NCBI RefSeq assembly: GCF_007830125.1
Contig: NZ_VLLG01000004.1
Location: 794,326-858,325, forward strand
Reading direction: 5' to 3'
Length of the DNA: 64,000 nt
From: Chitinophaga japonensis
GTDB taxonomy: Bacteria; Bacteroidota; Bacteroidia; Chitinophagales; Chitinophagaceae
This document shows positions 33,634-42,683 of the stretch, piece by piece. Within the stretch, counting starts at the first letter, position 1. Each line of letters opens with the position of its first letter. Under the pieces are notes generated by a model. It saw only the letters and a list, made by a program, of their open reading frames with translations, did not search any database and had not been told where the DNA came from. A program made the position numbers and the translations under genes.

Positions 33634-34647
33634 TCACAGCATTTTATAGAAATGTGGCTTGTTCCTGATGATGACCGGCGCCAGCATCCATGTCCTCCAC
33701 ACATTGGCGGCCAGTTGGCCAGCCCTGTGCCAGTAGGCAAATGGCGACCTTCCATTAAACAGGTTATCGAAAAAGCTCGCAATAAAGAACACCGGTACCG
33801 CCAGGGAATAATTTAGCAGCAACACCAGGAACCACCCGGACCCAAACTGCTTACGCACCCGCAAGTGGTTGGATACCATCAACTGCAAGCCCTTCCGGCT
33901 GTAAAGGTCATAATACCCTTTCCCGCTTGTTTCAAAGGTAGCATTGGCAGTTTCTCCCTGCAGGTGGGTTACCTTCAGGTCGCCATATATCGCCAGGGTG
34001 CCCCTTCGTTTTATACGACTGCACCATTCCGTTTCTTCGGCATACAGGAAAAAATCCTCATCCATCAGGCCTGCCTGTGCTATTGTAGACTGCTTTACCA
34101 TCAGGAAGGCCCCGTTGATCCAGTCCACTTCCTGCTCCGCCTGCGCCTGCTTTACATTCGGCACTTTGGTTTTAAGCGCATATCCCAGCCCGCGTAAAAA
34201 GCCACCCCAGTAAGGCAATGGCAGCAGGTGGTTGAGGCCACCTCTCATAAAAAAGTTGCCGCTGATCTGCGGAGTGCCGTCAGGGTTCAGCAGTTGCACA
34301 CCGCAGGCTGCATGCGCCGAAGCCCGGAAACGTTGCACGCACTTGTCCAGCGCATGATCCAGCACAATGGTATCAGGGTTCAACAGCAGGATTATACCCC
34401 CTTCGGCTATACGCATACCAGCGTTATTGGCGCGGGCAAAGCCTGCATTATTGTCCAGTTGCAGCCAGCGCACCTGTGGATAGGTACGGGTAATGATCTC
34501 CCGGCTGTTGTCGCCGGAGTTATTGTCCACTACAATAATTTCATATGCAATAGCGGCGGTTTCCTGTATAATGGAGTGGATGCAATCCAGTAACAGGTCC
34601 GCGCTCTTATAATTAACAATGATAACAGACAGGTCCATATCCGGCAT
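33634..34647 (-). CDS. glycosyltransferase family 2 (rhamnosyltransferase-like)
   Basis: 337 residues. GT-A fold with LSVIIVNYKSADLLLDC at the start, EIIVVDNNSGDNS, NNAGFARANNAG and the metal-binding LNPDTIV (Asp in place of the DxD). Then DWINGAFLMVKQSTI and DEDFFLYAEETEWCSRIKRRG are the acceptor-side motifs of WbbL-like enzymes. A C-terminal hydrophobic segment (FLVLLLNYSLAVPVFFIASFF) anchors it to the inner membrane. An alternative start is the Met at residue 4. Probably adds a deoxyhexose or similar sugar to a lipid-linked glycan. Confidence 0.88.
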   Translation of the reverse strand: MPDMDLSVIIVNYKSADLLLDCIHSIIQETAAIAYEIIVVDNNSGDNSREIITRTYPQVRWLQLDNNAGFARANNAGMRIAEGGIILLLNPDTIVLDHALDKCVQRFRASAHAACGVQLLNPDGTPQISGNFFMRGGLNHLLPLPYWGGFLRGLGYALKTKVPNVKQAQAEQEVDWINGAFLMVKQSTIAQAGLMDEDFFLYAEETEWCSRIKRRGTLAIYGDLKVTHLQGETANATFETSGKGYYDLYSRKGLQLMVSNHLRVRKQFGSGWFLVLLLNYSLAVPVFFIASFFDNLFNGRSPFAYWHRAGQLAANVWRTWMLAPVIIRNKPHFYKML

Positions 34648-34815
34648 TGAAAAAGGCTAAAATACAAACTTTCTCCCAGTGCTCGTTTTCTTGCCGGCTC
34701 TCCCACCCGAAAAGAATAGCCATTATTATTTATAGCGGGCAGACATTGTTTCTTCGATACAGAAAAGAATCATTATTTTTCGGAACTGGTACGTATATTC
34801 GGGAATTGGAGCGGG

Positions 34816-35070
34816 ATATCATTAAAAGCAAGCAATCACGTACTGAGCGTTTACGTAATTGGTGTGCTTGTAAAAAGTGCTGCTTATGCTGGTGTGAATA
34901 TAGGCACTGTGCAGAATATCCAGGTGGCCTTCAAAGGCCCCGGCAGTGCGGAATGGATAAAACTGAGCGACTCCAGCACCGGGTACTGGCGTTTAAAGAA
35001 TGAATTTAACGACATATCAGGTGTTTATCAAGGCTGGGAGTTCTGCGATGGCAGCAGCATCTGCAATTAA
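34816..35070 (+). pseudogene. C-terminal fragment of an unrecognised protein
   Basis: The open part encodes about 84 residues. The segment from LVKSAAYAGVNIGTVQ through VAFKGPGSAEWIKLSD to YWRLKNEFNDISGVY has normal protein texture, but no Met/RBS start of normal quality exists (GTG at 34864 is possible). I do not recognise it. A perfect 13-base stem hairpin follows 26 bases after the stop, as for a real transcript end. It may be the tail of a broken gene or a small real gene. Confidence 0.35.
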
Positions 35071-35096
35071 GCACCCCTGCCAATATCTCTCCTGTT

Positions 35097-35125
35097 GTAT
35101 GCTCCCGGCGGGGCCGGGAGCATAC
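35097..35125 (+). terminator. strong hairpin, probable terminator
   Basis: GTATGCTCCCGGC-GGG-GCCGGGAGCATAC is a perfect 13-base stem with a 3-base loop. A short T-run (AAACTTTT) follows. It separates the remnant frame from the flippase gene 55 bases further on. Confidence 0.75.
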
Positions 35126-35179
35126 AAACTTTTCCACACCTCTCAATTTTTTCCCATCTTTACATCCAATTGACGAAAG

Positions 35180-36685
35180 ATGGGCACTATCAGAAAACAA
35201 AGCATTGTTTCTTCGATCATTATCTATACAGGATTTGTAATTGGCGCGCTGAATACCTGGTTTTTTGCCAGCCACTATTTTACACCGGAACAATATGGTC
35301 TTACCCGCGTGCTGCTGGATATTACACAAACGCTCTTCGTACTGGCAAATATCGGCGCTGTTCCGGTCATGTATCGCTTTTACCCCTACTACCGTGACTG
35401 GCTGCCCATGCAGCGGCGGGACCTCTTTGGCAAAACCACATTGATATCCCTGGCCGGCTTTGTATGCGTATCCATAGCCCTCTTTGCTTTTAAAGACCTC
35501 TATATCCGCAAATTCATGGGCAACTCCCCTATGCTGGTGCGCTATTTTTACGCTATTTACCCCTTTACTTTCTTCCTGCTGATATTCTCCCTGCTGGAAG
35601 CCCAGGCATGGAACCATTTTTCCTCCCTGGCTGCCAACTTCTTCAAAGAACTGGGGCAACGGTTGTTCACTACTTTCCTGATCATACTTTTTATACTGCA
35701 CTGGCTGAACTTTGACCAGTTTATTACCGTGTACTCACTATTGTATGGCGTATCGGCAGTATGCCTGCTGATATACCTGGTCCGGAAAAACCAGATATCC
35801 TTTACCATAAAGACCAGTGTAATTACCCGCCGCCTATATAAGAAAATGCTGCCTTTCGGTCTCTTTGTGTTCCTGGTATCCCTTTGCACCATGGTGTCCA
35901 GGACCTTTGACGGCATTATCATTTCCAGCCTGCTGGGACTCTCTTATGCCGGGATTTTTACTTTTGCCTCTTACATTACCTCCCTGCTGGAAGCGCCTCA
36001 GCGAGGACTTATAGCGGCATCTGTACCGGTGATCGCCCAGGCATGGAAAGACAAGGACCTGGGGCGCATTTCCCGTATATACCAGAAATCCTCCATTAAT
36101 ATGCTACTGTTCTCCGGCTTCCTGTTCGGGTTGATATGGCTGAACCTGCATAACGCAGTCATTATTTTTAGAATAAACCCGGAGTTTATGCGGGCGGAGA
36201 CCGTATTGCTTTTACTGGGGCTTTCCAAGGTCATTGAACTGGGCACCGGGGTCAATGCGCAGATACTGGGCACTTCCCGGTATTGGAAAATGGACCTGGG
36301 TACCAATGTGATACTGATCATAACCCTTATCCCGCTGAACTACCTGCTGATCAAAAAATGGGGGATTAACGGCTCCGCTCTCGCCACCCTGATCGCTTTC
36401 TTCATATTCAACGTCATCCGCTTCACACTGATCTGGGTCAAGTTCAAAATGCAGCCGTTTACCTGGCGTACGCTGGCAGCCATTGGCGTGCTGCTGAGTA
36501 GCTATGCCATTGCGCATTACCTGGTGCATATTGATATTCCCTTGCTGGAAGCCGTCGTACAATCCATCTTATATGCCACAGTCTCCTTACTACTGATCGT
36601 CAAACTGCAGGTTTCAGAAGATATCAACCACCTGGCGGAAACAACGCTACAAAAGTTGAAAGGGTTTTTTTCCCGTAACATGTAG
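35180..36685 (+). CDS. polysaccharide flippase (Wzx/MATE-like, MOP superfamily)
   Basis: 501 residues with hydrophobic segments throughout, about 12-14 helices. The start (RKQSIVSSIIIYTGFVIGALNTWFFASHYFTPEQYG) is characteristic of Bacteroidota oligosaccharide flippases. The mid region has LPFGLFVFLVSLCTMVSRTFDGIIISSLLG, typical of the second half of the fold. It would move an undecaprenyl-linked glycan to the periplasm. Neighbouring glycosyltransferases and methyltransferases are the likely makers of that glycan. Convergent with the GT2 gene at 36742. Confidence 0.9.
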   Translation: MGTIRKQSIVSSIIIYTGFVIGALNTWFFASHYFTPEQYGLTRVLLDITQTLFVLANIGAVPVMYRFYPYYRDWLPMQRRDLFGKTTLISLAGFVCVSIALFAFKDLYIRKFMGNSPMLVRYFYAIYPFTFFLLIFSLLEAQAWNHFSSLAANFFKELGQRLFTTFLIILFILHWLNFDQFITVYSLLYGVSAVCLLIYLVRKNQISFTIKTSVITRRLYKKMLPFGLFVFLVSLCTMVSRTFDGIIISSLLGLSYAGIFTFASYITSLLEAPQRGLIAASVPVIAQAWKDKDLGRISRIYQKSSINMLLFSGFLFGLIWLNLHNAVIIFRINPEFMRAETVLLLLGLSKVIELGTGVNAQILGTSRYWKMDLGTNVILIITLIPLNYLLIKKWGINGSALATLIAFFIFNVIRFTLIWVKFKMQPFTWRTLAAIGVLLSSYAIAHYLVHIDIPLLEAVVQSILYATVSLLLIVKLQVSEDINHLAETTLQKLKGFFSRNM

Positions 36686-36741
36686 GAACTTAACCTATTA
36701 TCGCATTCTGCCCGGGTCTTCCTGCAGCAGCACCTACATAC

Positions 36742-37659
36742 TTACAGCTTCCCGGTAAAGCGGTTAAAAAGATAGTTTAGCAACATGAGACCTTTCGAGA
36801 TCATCCCCGCCTTTAGCCATGAAGCAGCTACCATGCTTTGCCAGGCCACCATACTTAAAACGGGCGCCGGCACCTGCAGCTCCCCGGCAAATTGCAGCAA
36901 CTGCTGATGGTTCCTGATGCCAGCATTGCGGATCAGGCGCCACCATTCGTCATAGACTTTTACATTTCGGATGGTTCTAATGCCCGCGTGGTAAATATGC
37001 CGGAGCCATTCGGGCAGTAAAAACCCGCGTAAAAAAATCACATCATGCCGGGAACTGGCGCCCTCCATTCCAAAACGGGCCACCAGCAGGTTCGCATATT
37101 CAATAGCTATTTCCCTATGCTTAAAACAGTTAATATTAAATGCCCAGTCGGCATGGGTCCTGTACTGTATGTCAAACCCGCCCACTATGCTGAATACCTT
37201 TCTATGATAGAAAATTGCCTGGTGCGAAATATTGGCATGCAACAGCTTTTCATAGTCAAAAGGCCCGTCGTACCAGTGCTTGGCTGCCCCAAACAGCACA
37301 TTCCCATACACAAAAAGCGCACCTGTTTTTTGCAATACCTGGGATATCTGCTGAAAAACGGAAGCATCCAGCAGTTCATCATCAGCCCCCAGGAAGTACA
37401 GCCACTCGCCCCGGGCGGCCTGGATGCCTTTATTCATGGCATCATATATACCTTTATCTTTTTCTGAAAAGAAACGAACTCTCGGGTCCCGCCCTGCCAG
37501 CTCCTGCACAATGGGGACCGTTTGATCGTTTGATGCCCCATCCATTATTATCACCTCAAATGCCGTAAACTGCTGCTTTAGCAAGCTGAGCAATGTTTGC
37601 CGGATACTTTTTGCTGCGTTAAAAGAGGGTATAATAACAGAGATTAAAGGAGATTGCAT
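36742..37659 (-). CDS. glycosyltransferase family 2
   Basis: 305 residues. Start LISVIIPSFNAAKSIRQTLLSLL, then VIIMDGASNDQT (the Asp of the nucleotide site), EKDKGIYDAMNKGIQAARGEWLYFLGADDEL. The last part contains the metal-binding DD pair in place of DxD. This is the WcaA/colanic-acid-type GT2 pattern. The C-terminal 100 residues are helical and basic and may sit at the membrane. Last gene of a four-gene minus-strand run (40407 to 36742), 18 bases after its predecessor. Confidence 0.9.
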   Translation of the reverse strand: MQSPLISVIIPSFNAAKSIRQTLLSLLKQQFTAFEVIIMDGASNDQTVPIVQELAGRDPRVRFFSEKDKGIYDAMNKGIQAARGEWLYFLGADDELLDASVFQQISQVLQKTGALFVYGNVLFGAAKHWYDGPFDYEKLLHANISHQAIFYHRKVFSIVGGFDIQYRTHADWAFNINCFKHREIAIEYANLLVARFGMEGASSRHDVIFLRGFLLPEWLRHIYHAGIRTIRNVKVYDEWWRLIRNAGIRNHQQLLQFAGELQVPAPVLSMVAWQSMVAASWLKAGMISKGLMLLNYLFNRFTGKL

Positions 37660-37677
37660 TAAAATTTCGTTGTAGGT

Positions 37678-38589
37678 TTATCCATTTAAAATACGTTCAT
37701 CCAACCGGACCCAAAGAAGATATAGTTTCCTTCTTATCCTGGCGCCTAAGTTTTCAAACCTGCCTGTTCTTACTGCCTCCCCATCCTGCCTTTTCCCCGC
37801 ACGGTGATGGTCCAGAAGCTGGCCGTAAGGCGAATTTGCCATAGGCTTTCCTGAATAATAGCTTACCTGTTTCTGGTAATACTGATCGGCACAGTTGAAT
37901 TCTCCCTGTATCCTGTATGCCGGTAGCTTGTAATGGTTGCCATACTGCGTAGGCATCCGGTACATAGGAATATGATGCCTGGCAGCCAATAAGGAAAGGA
38001 TAGACTGATCTCTGCGGTGCGCTATAAAATCCGGGAGATTTTTTTTACCCAGTGTATTAGGGATGTCGGTGATAATTCTTTTATCTTTCCCATATTCCAG
38101 CCACTCCTGGAGAAATGCTATGGATTGTGCACACTTTCGGAACAAGGCAAAAGCGCCGTCGCACTGCGTACCCCGCCAGTATTTTTTATGGTCGCAACCC
38201 ATTAAAATAAAGCAATCGCGTTTTGTCCACATGGAGTTGGGCAGGTTGCCGTTGGCAAATAACAATACGGGCTGTTCCTTTTTACATATGCGCACCAGTG
38301 GTTCAATGCTGTCTATCAATTCAATCCCCGCATCGGAATAAACTACTATATCCCCTTCTTCCACCTGGCGCATGGTTTCCAGTATGATGTAAGGTTTCCA
38401 GAGCCAGCAACCGGAACCGGTGGGGATATCAAGTATTTCCCTGTTCTCTTCATAGAACGGGGTTTGCTTGATATCTTCAAAATCATAACTGTTGATGTGC
38501 GCTATACCGAGTTGTCTGGCAGAGTTATTGAGACGGGTACGTGCCTCCCGGAAACGGTAGTCGGACAGGTTTGTAAGCACCACCTTCAT
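37678..38589 (-). CDS. putative glycosyltransferase-like protein of glycan cluster
   Basis: 303 residues. There is no strong family motif that I can name with certainty. The block GSGCWLWKPYIILETMRQVEEGDIVVYSDAGIE has the look of a GT-A nucleotide-sugar site with Asp-Ala-Gly in the DxD position. CDGAFALFRKCAQSIAFL and AHRRDQSILSLLAARH resemble acceptor-side motifs of capsule glycosyltransferases. No membrane segment. It starts one base after the stop of the methyltransferase at 38591, so the two are tightly coupled. Its role as a sugar transferase is an inference from these motifs and from context. Confidence 0.6.
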   Translation of the reverse strand: MKVVLTNLSDYRFREARTRLNNSARQLGIAHINSYDFEDIKQTPFYEENREILDIPTGSGCWLWKPYIILETMRQVEEGDIVVYSDAGIELIDSIEPLVRICKKEQPVLLFANGNLPNSMWTKRDCFILMGCDHKKYWRGTQCDGAFALFRKCAQSIAFLQEWLEYGKDKRIITDIPNTLGKKNLPDFIAHRRDQSILSLLAARHHIPMYRMPTQYGNHYKLPAYRIQGEFNCADQYYQKQVSYYSGKPMANSPYGQLLDHHRAGKRQDGEAVRTGRFENLGARIRRKLYLLWVRLDERILNG

Positions 38590-38590
38590 G

Positions 38591-39433
38591 TTACAGCTTA
38601 AAGTTTGCGATCATCCCTACCGAATGTGGAGGTTCATGCTTTCCAATCCAGCCATTTATGTGCAGAAAATAAATGTCCTCGATCTTATACGCCGAGTCGT
38701 ATTTTTGAATGATCTTAAAAAAGGATTTCTTCATTTTGCCCACCAGGTCGTCCCATACAATAATAAACCGGTCGGCCAGGAGGTTATACTTCACCAGCAT
38801 TTCAAATTCAAACAGGATCGCTTCCGGTGTATGCAGCGCGTCGGAAAACACCATATTGAACCGCTCTCCTTTCAGCCTGGCCCAACTGTTCTCGTCCCAT
38901 ACATCGGCGCTTAAATACCGTACCGGCATATTTTTGTACGTAAAGGAGCTGAGCGATGATTGCTTTTTTTTGATGGAACTGCGCGGCGTATCCCATTCAG
39001 TTTTCCCCTGGTATTCCAGCATCCGGCCCAACACCGGGTTGATCTCTTCAATATCGTAACCCGTAAATTGCCCCTGGTTGCGCCCATGCAGCAACTGGAA
39101 AAAGTTCTTGCCGACAGAAACGCCGATTTCCAGGTAATTCAGTTCCGGGAAATGCTTTCGTGATAAATACAGCATCAGGTCAGTATAGGTCAGCTCCTCC
39201 CCTATATCATAGTTGATATCTCCCCTGATAAAGTCAGGAACGCCATAGCTGAAACAGGAATCTTTCATCGCCTCCTCATCAATCCAGTCGGGTACCAATT
39301 GTAATGCGGCACGGTTCATTTTTATCAGCTCAGCCATTTCACCGGTATCATAGGCAACGGCCGATTTTGTGTCAATTTCGCCGGACGACAGAAGTTTTTT
39401 GATCGCGTTCAACATAATACTTTTGTTTAGCAT
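38591..39433 (-). CDS. class I SAM-dependent methyltransferase (sugar/glycan type)
   Basis: 280 residues. The SAM-binding motif I is seen as LNYLEIGVSVGKNFF with the acidic GYDIEEINP strand after it. FNMVFSDALHTPEAILFEFEML is the motif around the active site in the CmcI/TylF-like or sugar O-methyltransferase group, and FIIVWDDL is a late acidic strand. An alternative start is the Met at residue 7 (39415). It lies between another methyltransferase and a putative glycosyltransferase on the same strand, so glycan methylation is the likely job. Confidence 0.78.
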   Translation of the reverse strand: MLNKSIMLNAIKKLLSSGEIDTKSAVAYDTGEMAELIKMNRAALQLVPDWIDEEAMKDSCFSYGVPDFIRGDINYDIGEELTYTDLMLYLSRKHFPELNYLEIGVSVGKNFFQLLHGRNQGQFTGYDIEEINPVLGRMLEYQGKTEWDTPRSSIKKKQSSLSSFTYKNMPVRYLSADVWDENSWARLKGERFNMVFSDALHTPEAILFEFEMLVKYNLLADRFIIVWDDLVGKMKKSFFKIIQKYDSAYKIEDIYFLHINGWIGKHEPPHSVGMIANFKL

Positions 39434-39492
39434 CCCTTTAGGGCATTAACACAAATATAATACCTAATAAGAATTTAGCTTCGGGAAAAGAC

Positions 39493-40407
39493 TCACAGCT
39501 TAGTGAATACGGCCACAATATTTCTCCCCACAATAAAGGGAGAGAGAAGCTTCATACCAATTTTATACAAAGGGCGGGGCACAACAGACATAACCTTGCC
39601 CAGCAAAGGACGTTGCTCTTGCTGATGTTCTACCTGCACCTCATACCACTCCCTGTACTCCCCACGATCGTTTCGCAAAGGCTCAACAATCACGTTTTCC
39701 ACCGTCACGTTATAGAAGCCGGGCAATGCCATAAAGGCTTTCTTGCTCCATAAGCCCGCATGGTGCGGCGGCAGGTTAAGCAAATGCCATTTATCATGCT
39801 TATAAAGATATGGATTGTTGTTAGGCACACCAATGATCAGCTTGCCCCCTTTTCTCAACGCCAGTAAACAGGCATCGAGATAGCCCCGTACATCGTAAAT
39901 GTGCTCCAGCACCTGAAAAGTACATACCACATCGTAAGCTCCTTCATGCCGGGCGGCATGCTCCTCTATCAATTCTTCATCCATCTGCAGGCCCCTGGCT
40001 CGTCCTGCTTCAATAGCCCGTGGATTCAGTTCAAGCCCTCTGGCATCAATTCCCTTGTTTTTCATTGTCTCAAGGAAAAAACCATCGCCTGTTCCCACTT
40101 CCAGCACCTTATCTGTAGGCCGGATCTTCGATACAGCATAGGTATGCTCCCACTTTTCTCTGGCGTAATACTGATTATGCGCCTCTTGCAGATCGGCGTA
40201 GAACTGCCCATCCCCGAATATCGTGCCAGGATAGTAAAAACGGTACCCGGTGTCCAGGCATTCATATAACTCCACGGTGGGAACATCCTTAAAGAAACGT
40301 GCTACCTGGATACCTCTCTGCCGGTAATTTTCAATGATCTGGTCCGCTGGAAACTGTGCTACCAGCGATACGTGCTCACTATGTGTAACAGGGCTCTTGA
40401 TTGCCAT
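39493..40407 (-). CDS. class I SAM-dependent methyltransferase
   Basis: 304 residues. Motif I VLEVGTGDGFFLETMKNKG, motif II GLELNPRAIEAG, and VVCTFQVLEHIYDVRGYLD are the Methyltransf_23 pattern. KLIIGVPNNNPYL follows, and a basic C-terminal helix may touch the membrane. It is the first gene of the minus-strand run that continues with a second methyltransferase, a putative transferase and a GT2, so it probably modifies an O-antigen or capsule-like glycan. Confidence 0.88.
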   Translation of the reverse strand: MAIKSPVTHSEHVSLVAQFPADQIIENYRQRGIQVARFFKDVPTVELYECLDTGYRFYYPGTIFGDGQFYADLQEAHNQYYAREKWEHTYAVSKIRPTDKVLEVGTGDGFFLETMKNKGIDARGLELNPRAIEAGRARGLQMDEELIEEHAARHEGAYDVVCTFQVLEHIYDVRGYLDACLLALRKGGKLIIGVPNNNPYLYKHDKWHLLNLPPHHAGLWSKKAFMALPGFYNVTVENVIVEPLRNDRGEYREWYEVQVEHQQEQRPLLGKVMSVVPRPLYKIGMKLLSPFIVGRNIVAVFTKL

Positions 40408-40476
40408 TAGATCCGATTAGGTTTTTCGTTGGAAAAATACTAGCTGGTGAAGGTATAAAATTTTTTCGTAGCTTAC

Positions 40477-42660
40477 CTATAGGACCAATGTTACAGTGCC
40501 ATTTCTAACAATGTTCCCACAGGCCGTTGTTGCCTTTATCTGATATACGTATGCGCCTACCGGTTGCAAATGCTCACGGTATCTGCCATCCCAGCAGGCA
40601 TTGGGATTGTTGGAGTGAAATACCTGCTCGCCCCACCGGTTGTAGATCGAAAAATCGAGACTGGTCACCTGTCCCCAGTATTTCAGGCCGAAACAATCAT
40701 TACGGCCATCCCCGTTTGGCGAAAACGCAGAAGGCACTGCATAGACGCTGCGCGCGGAGACAAAATCCACATTCACCTGTATGGAATCCTGTGCACTGCA
40801 CCCGTTAATATCGCTGATACGCACATGGTAAACCGTTGTTTGCGATGGTGAAACAACCGGGTTGGAGCTAACAAGGTCGGCAATACCATCTGCAGCCTCC
40901 CATAGGTAGCTAACGCCGCCCGTGGCACTCAGCAAGGCCTGCCCGTTTGAGCAGTCAAGATCATTGGACTTTGAAACAGCAGTCACCGGCAGGTCATTCA
41001 CCACTACACGAACAGTCTGCTCCTCGGTTATATTGCAGGTATTGTCCGTCATCCTTATTTTATAATCCGTAGTGACATCCGGTTGTACCGGGAATGCTGC
41101 GCTGCTTGCCAGCGGCTCATCCTCATCAGACAACCAGGTATAAACATCAGCGCCGGCAGCGGTTAATAATACCGTATCTCCCACACACACGGAAGGGTTG
41201 ACCGGCTGATGAGAAAATACCGGCAGGGAACGAACATTTACGGTCACCGCAGCCGTACCGGAACACCCGGCCGCACTACGGCCGGTAACCGTATAGTGTG
41301 TAGTGGCGGCCGGAGCGGCAACAGGGGCCGCTGCTGCCGGATCAGACAACCCAGTAGCAGGCGTCCAATCATAGCCAGCCCCTCCGGAAGCGCCGAGTTG
41401 CACGGATTGCCCGCTGCAGATCGTTGCATCCGCCGTGGTGGTGACAGATATGGGGCTGCAGGGCACAAAATAATCCTCCACTTCTCCGTCTGCCGCTATG
41501 CCGGTCGGGCTTTGCACCTCCCCCATAGCGCTGGCTATCCGGAAACGGAATGCGGAACCGTTCACCGTACCCGTTGGCAGCAACGGCGGCAATCCGGTCC
41601 AGGTGAGAGAGGCAGCATTAGCATTGTTGGCTACCATTGCCGTCACGGCTTCCCCATTGCTAAATACGCCATCTTTATCATAATCAAACCAGCCGGCCAG
41701 GAATGCACTGCTCCCCGTTGTATTACGAACATTTACTGCAACGCTGTAAGTACCGCTGCCATCATAATCCTGGAAGCTGCTTACACCATCTTCATCAGCG
41801 CCGCTGGCATTATCATCCGTTGTCTGCAAAGGATCGGCGTCCCCCGGGAGCGCACCCAGCATTAATGATTGTGACTGCACGATCCCGGGCAAAGGAGGCA
41901 GGTAATTGCATCCATTGTTATTTACATAAGTAAGTGCATGTTGCGCCATTCCATAGCTGGCCGGGAGATCGCCGCGGTCCACCGGTGCAAATATGCCGAA
42001 GGCAATGGCCATCCCGCCCTGTACCGTTTTTCTAAACGTCACATCTACCTGTAATGTCCCGCTGGCAGGAGCGGTGGTTGCCAGTACAGGGTTCTGCCCT
42101 ATACCGGCGCTTCCGCCATAGGTATCTGTCAGTATTACGGTTTGTGTACCACAACCGGTCAGTGGATTGGAAGTTTGCGATGAATTCCGGAACAGCTCTA
42201 ATATGGACCAGTTGCTTCCGTCAGTTACCAATGTGGTATGTTCGCTCAGATCGCTCCCCTCAGCATCTGCAGCTACAAAAGTAAAAGGCGTTGGCAGGCC
42301 GTTCCTGGTGGCCGAGATCTGTACCGTGAAGGTTGTTCCCGATAACGTATAATCCGCAAACAACGCCGGTTGTACGGCAGGATTGGTAAAATCATAGAGG
42401 AAATGCAAAACGGCGCCGGACCATGTATTCATGATACTGGGCTGGGGGACTGCGCCGGTCACATTAGAAAAGGTCATGGTGACCGTAAGGCCGTCGGCCG
42501 TGTTGAAAGTTCTGGAAGCGCCGTTTTGAAGGGCAAAACCGGCCCAGTCAAACCACCAGATATGATTTTTAAGCACTCCTGTGCCACTGGTGGCATATTG
42601 GGCTGACACAGGCTGCATAAACAGGAAAACAGGTAATAACAGGGATAAAATTATGCGCAT
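40477..42660 (-). CDS. secreted multidomain adhesin-like protein with T9SS type B domain
   Basis: 727 residues. Sec signal peptide (MRIILSLLLPVFLFMQPVSA), then a CshA-like N-terminal region (about 25-215: GVLKNHIWWFDWAGFAL), a GEVED domain ending GEVEDYFVPC near residue 405, two or more Ig-like/PKD-type modules (about 410-640, rich in CSGQSVQLGASG and CVGDTVLLTA type starts), and a C-terminal gliding-motility/type IX sorting domain of the CHU_C type (PSAFSPNGDGRNDCF, YNRWGEQVFHS, WDGR, GAYVYQI). It is exported across the outer membrane and stays at or near the surface. Likely an adhesin or matrix protein. It is next to an NlpC/P60 lipoprotein. Confidence 0.88.
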   Translation of the reverse strand: MRIILSLLLPVFLFMQPVSAQYATSGTGVLKNHIWWFDWAGFALQNGASRTFNTADGLTVTMTFSNVTGAVPQPSIMNTWSGAVLHFLYDFTNPAVQPALFADYTLSGTTFTVQISATRNGLPTPFTFVAADAEGSDLSEHTTLVTDGSNWSILELFRNSSQTSNPLTGCGTQTVILTDTYGGSAGIGQNPVLATTAPASGTLQVDVTFRKTVQGGMAIAFGIFAPVDRGDLPASYGMAQHALTYVNNNGCNYLPPLPGIVQSQSLMLGALPGDADPLQTTDDNASGADEDGVSSFQDYDGSGTYSVAVNVRNTTGSSAFLAGWFDYDKDGVFSNGEAVTAMVANNANAASLTWTGLPPLLPTGTVNGSAFRFRIASAMGEVQSPTGIAADGEVEDYFVPCSPISVTTTADATICSGQSVQLGASGGAGYDWTPATGLSDPAAAAPVAAPAATTHYTVTGRSAAGCSGTAAVTVNVRSLPVFSHQPVNPSVCVGDTVLLTAAGADVYTWLSDEDEPLASSAAFPVQPDVTTDYKIRMTDNTCNITEEQTVRVVVNDLPVTAVSKSNDLDCSNGQALLSATGGVSYLWEAADGIADLVSSNPVVSPSQTTVYHVRISDINGCSAQDSIQVNVDFVSARSVYAVPSAFSPNGDGRNDCFGLKYWGQVTSLDFSIYNRWGEQVFHSNNPNACWDGRYREHLQPVGAYVYQIKATTACGNIVRNGTVTLVL

Positions 42661-42683
42661 ATATATATTTACATTCAGACATC

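Larger units (their letters stand above)
34648..35179. other. 532-base gap with a probable decayed gene
   Basis: No complete gene is visible. The plus-strand frame 34759-35070 (without a convincing start) reads like protein towards its end and is followed by a strong hairpin. A 15-base stretch (CATTGTTTCTTCGAT, 34744-34758) recurs exactly at 35203-35217 inside the start of the flippase gene, hinting at a past duplication or insertion. Base composition is more AT-rich than the flanking genes. Confidence 0.5.
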
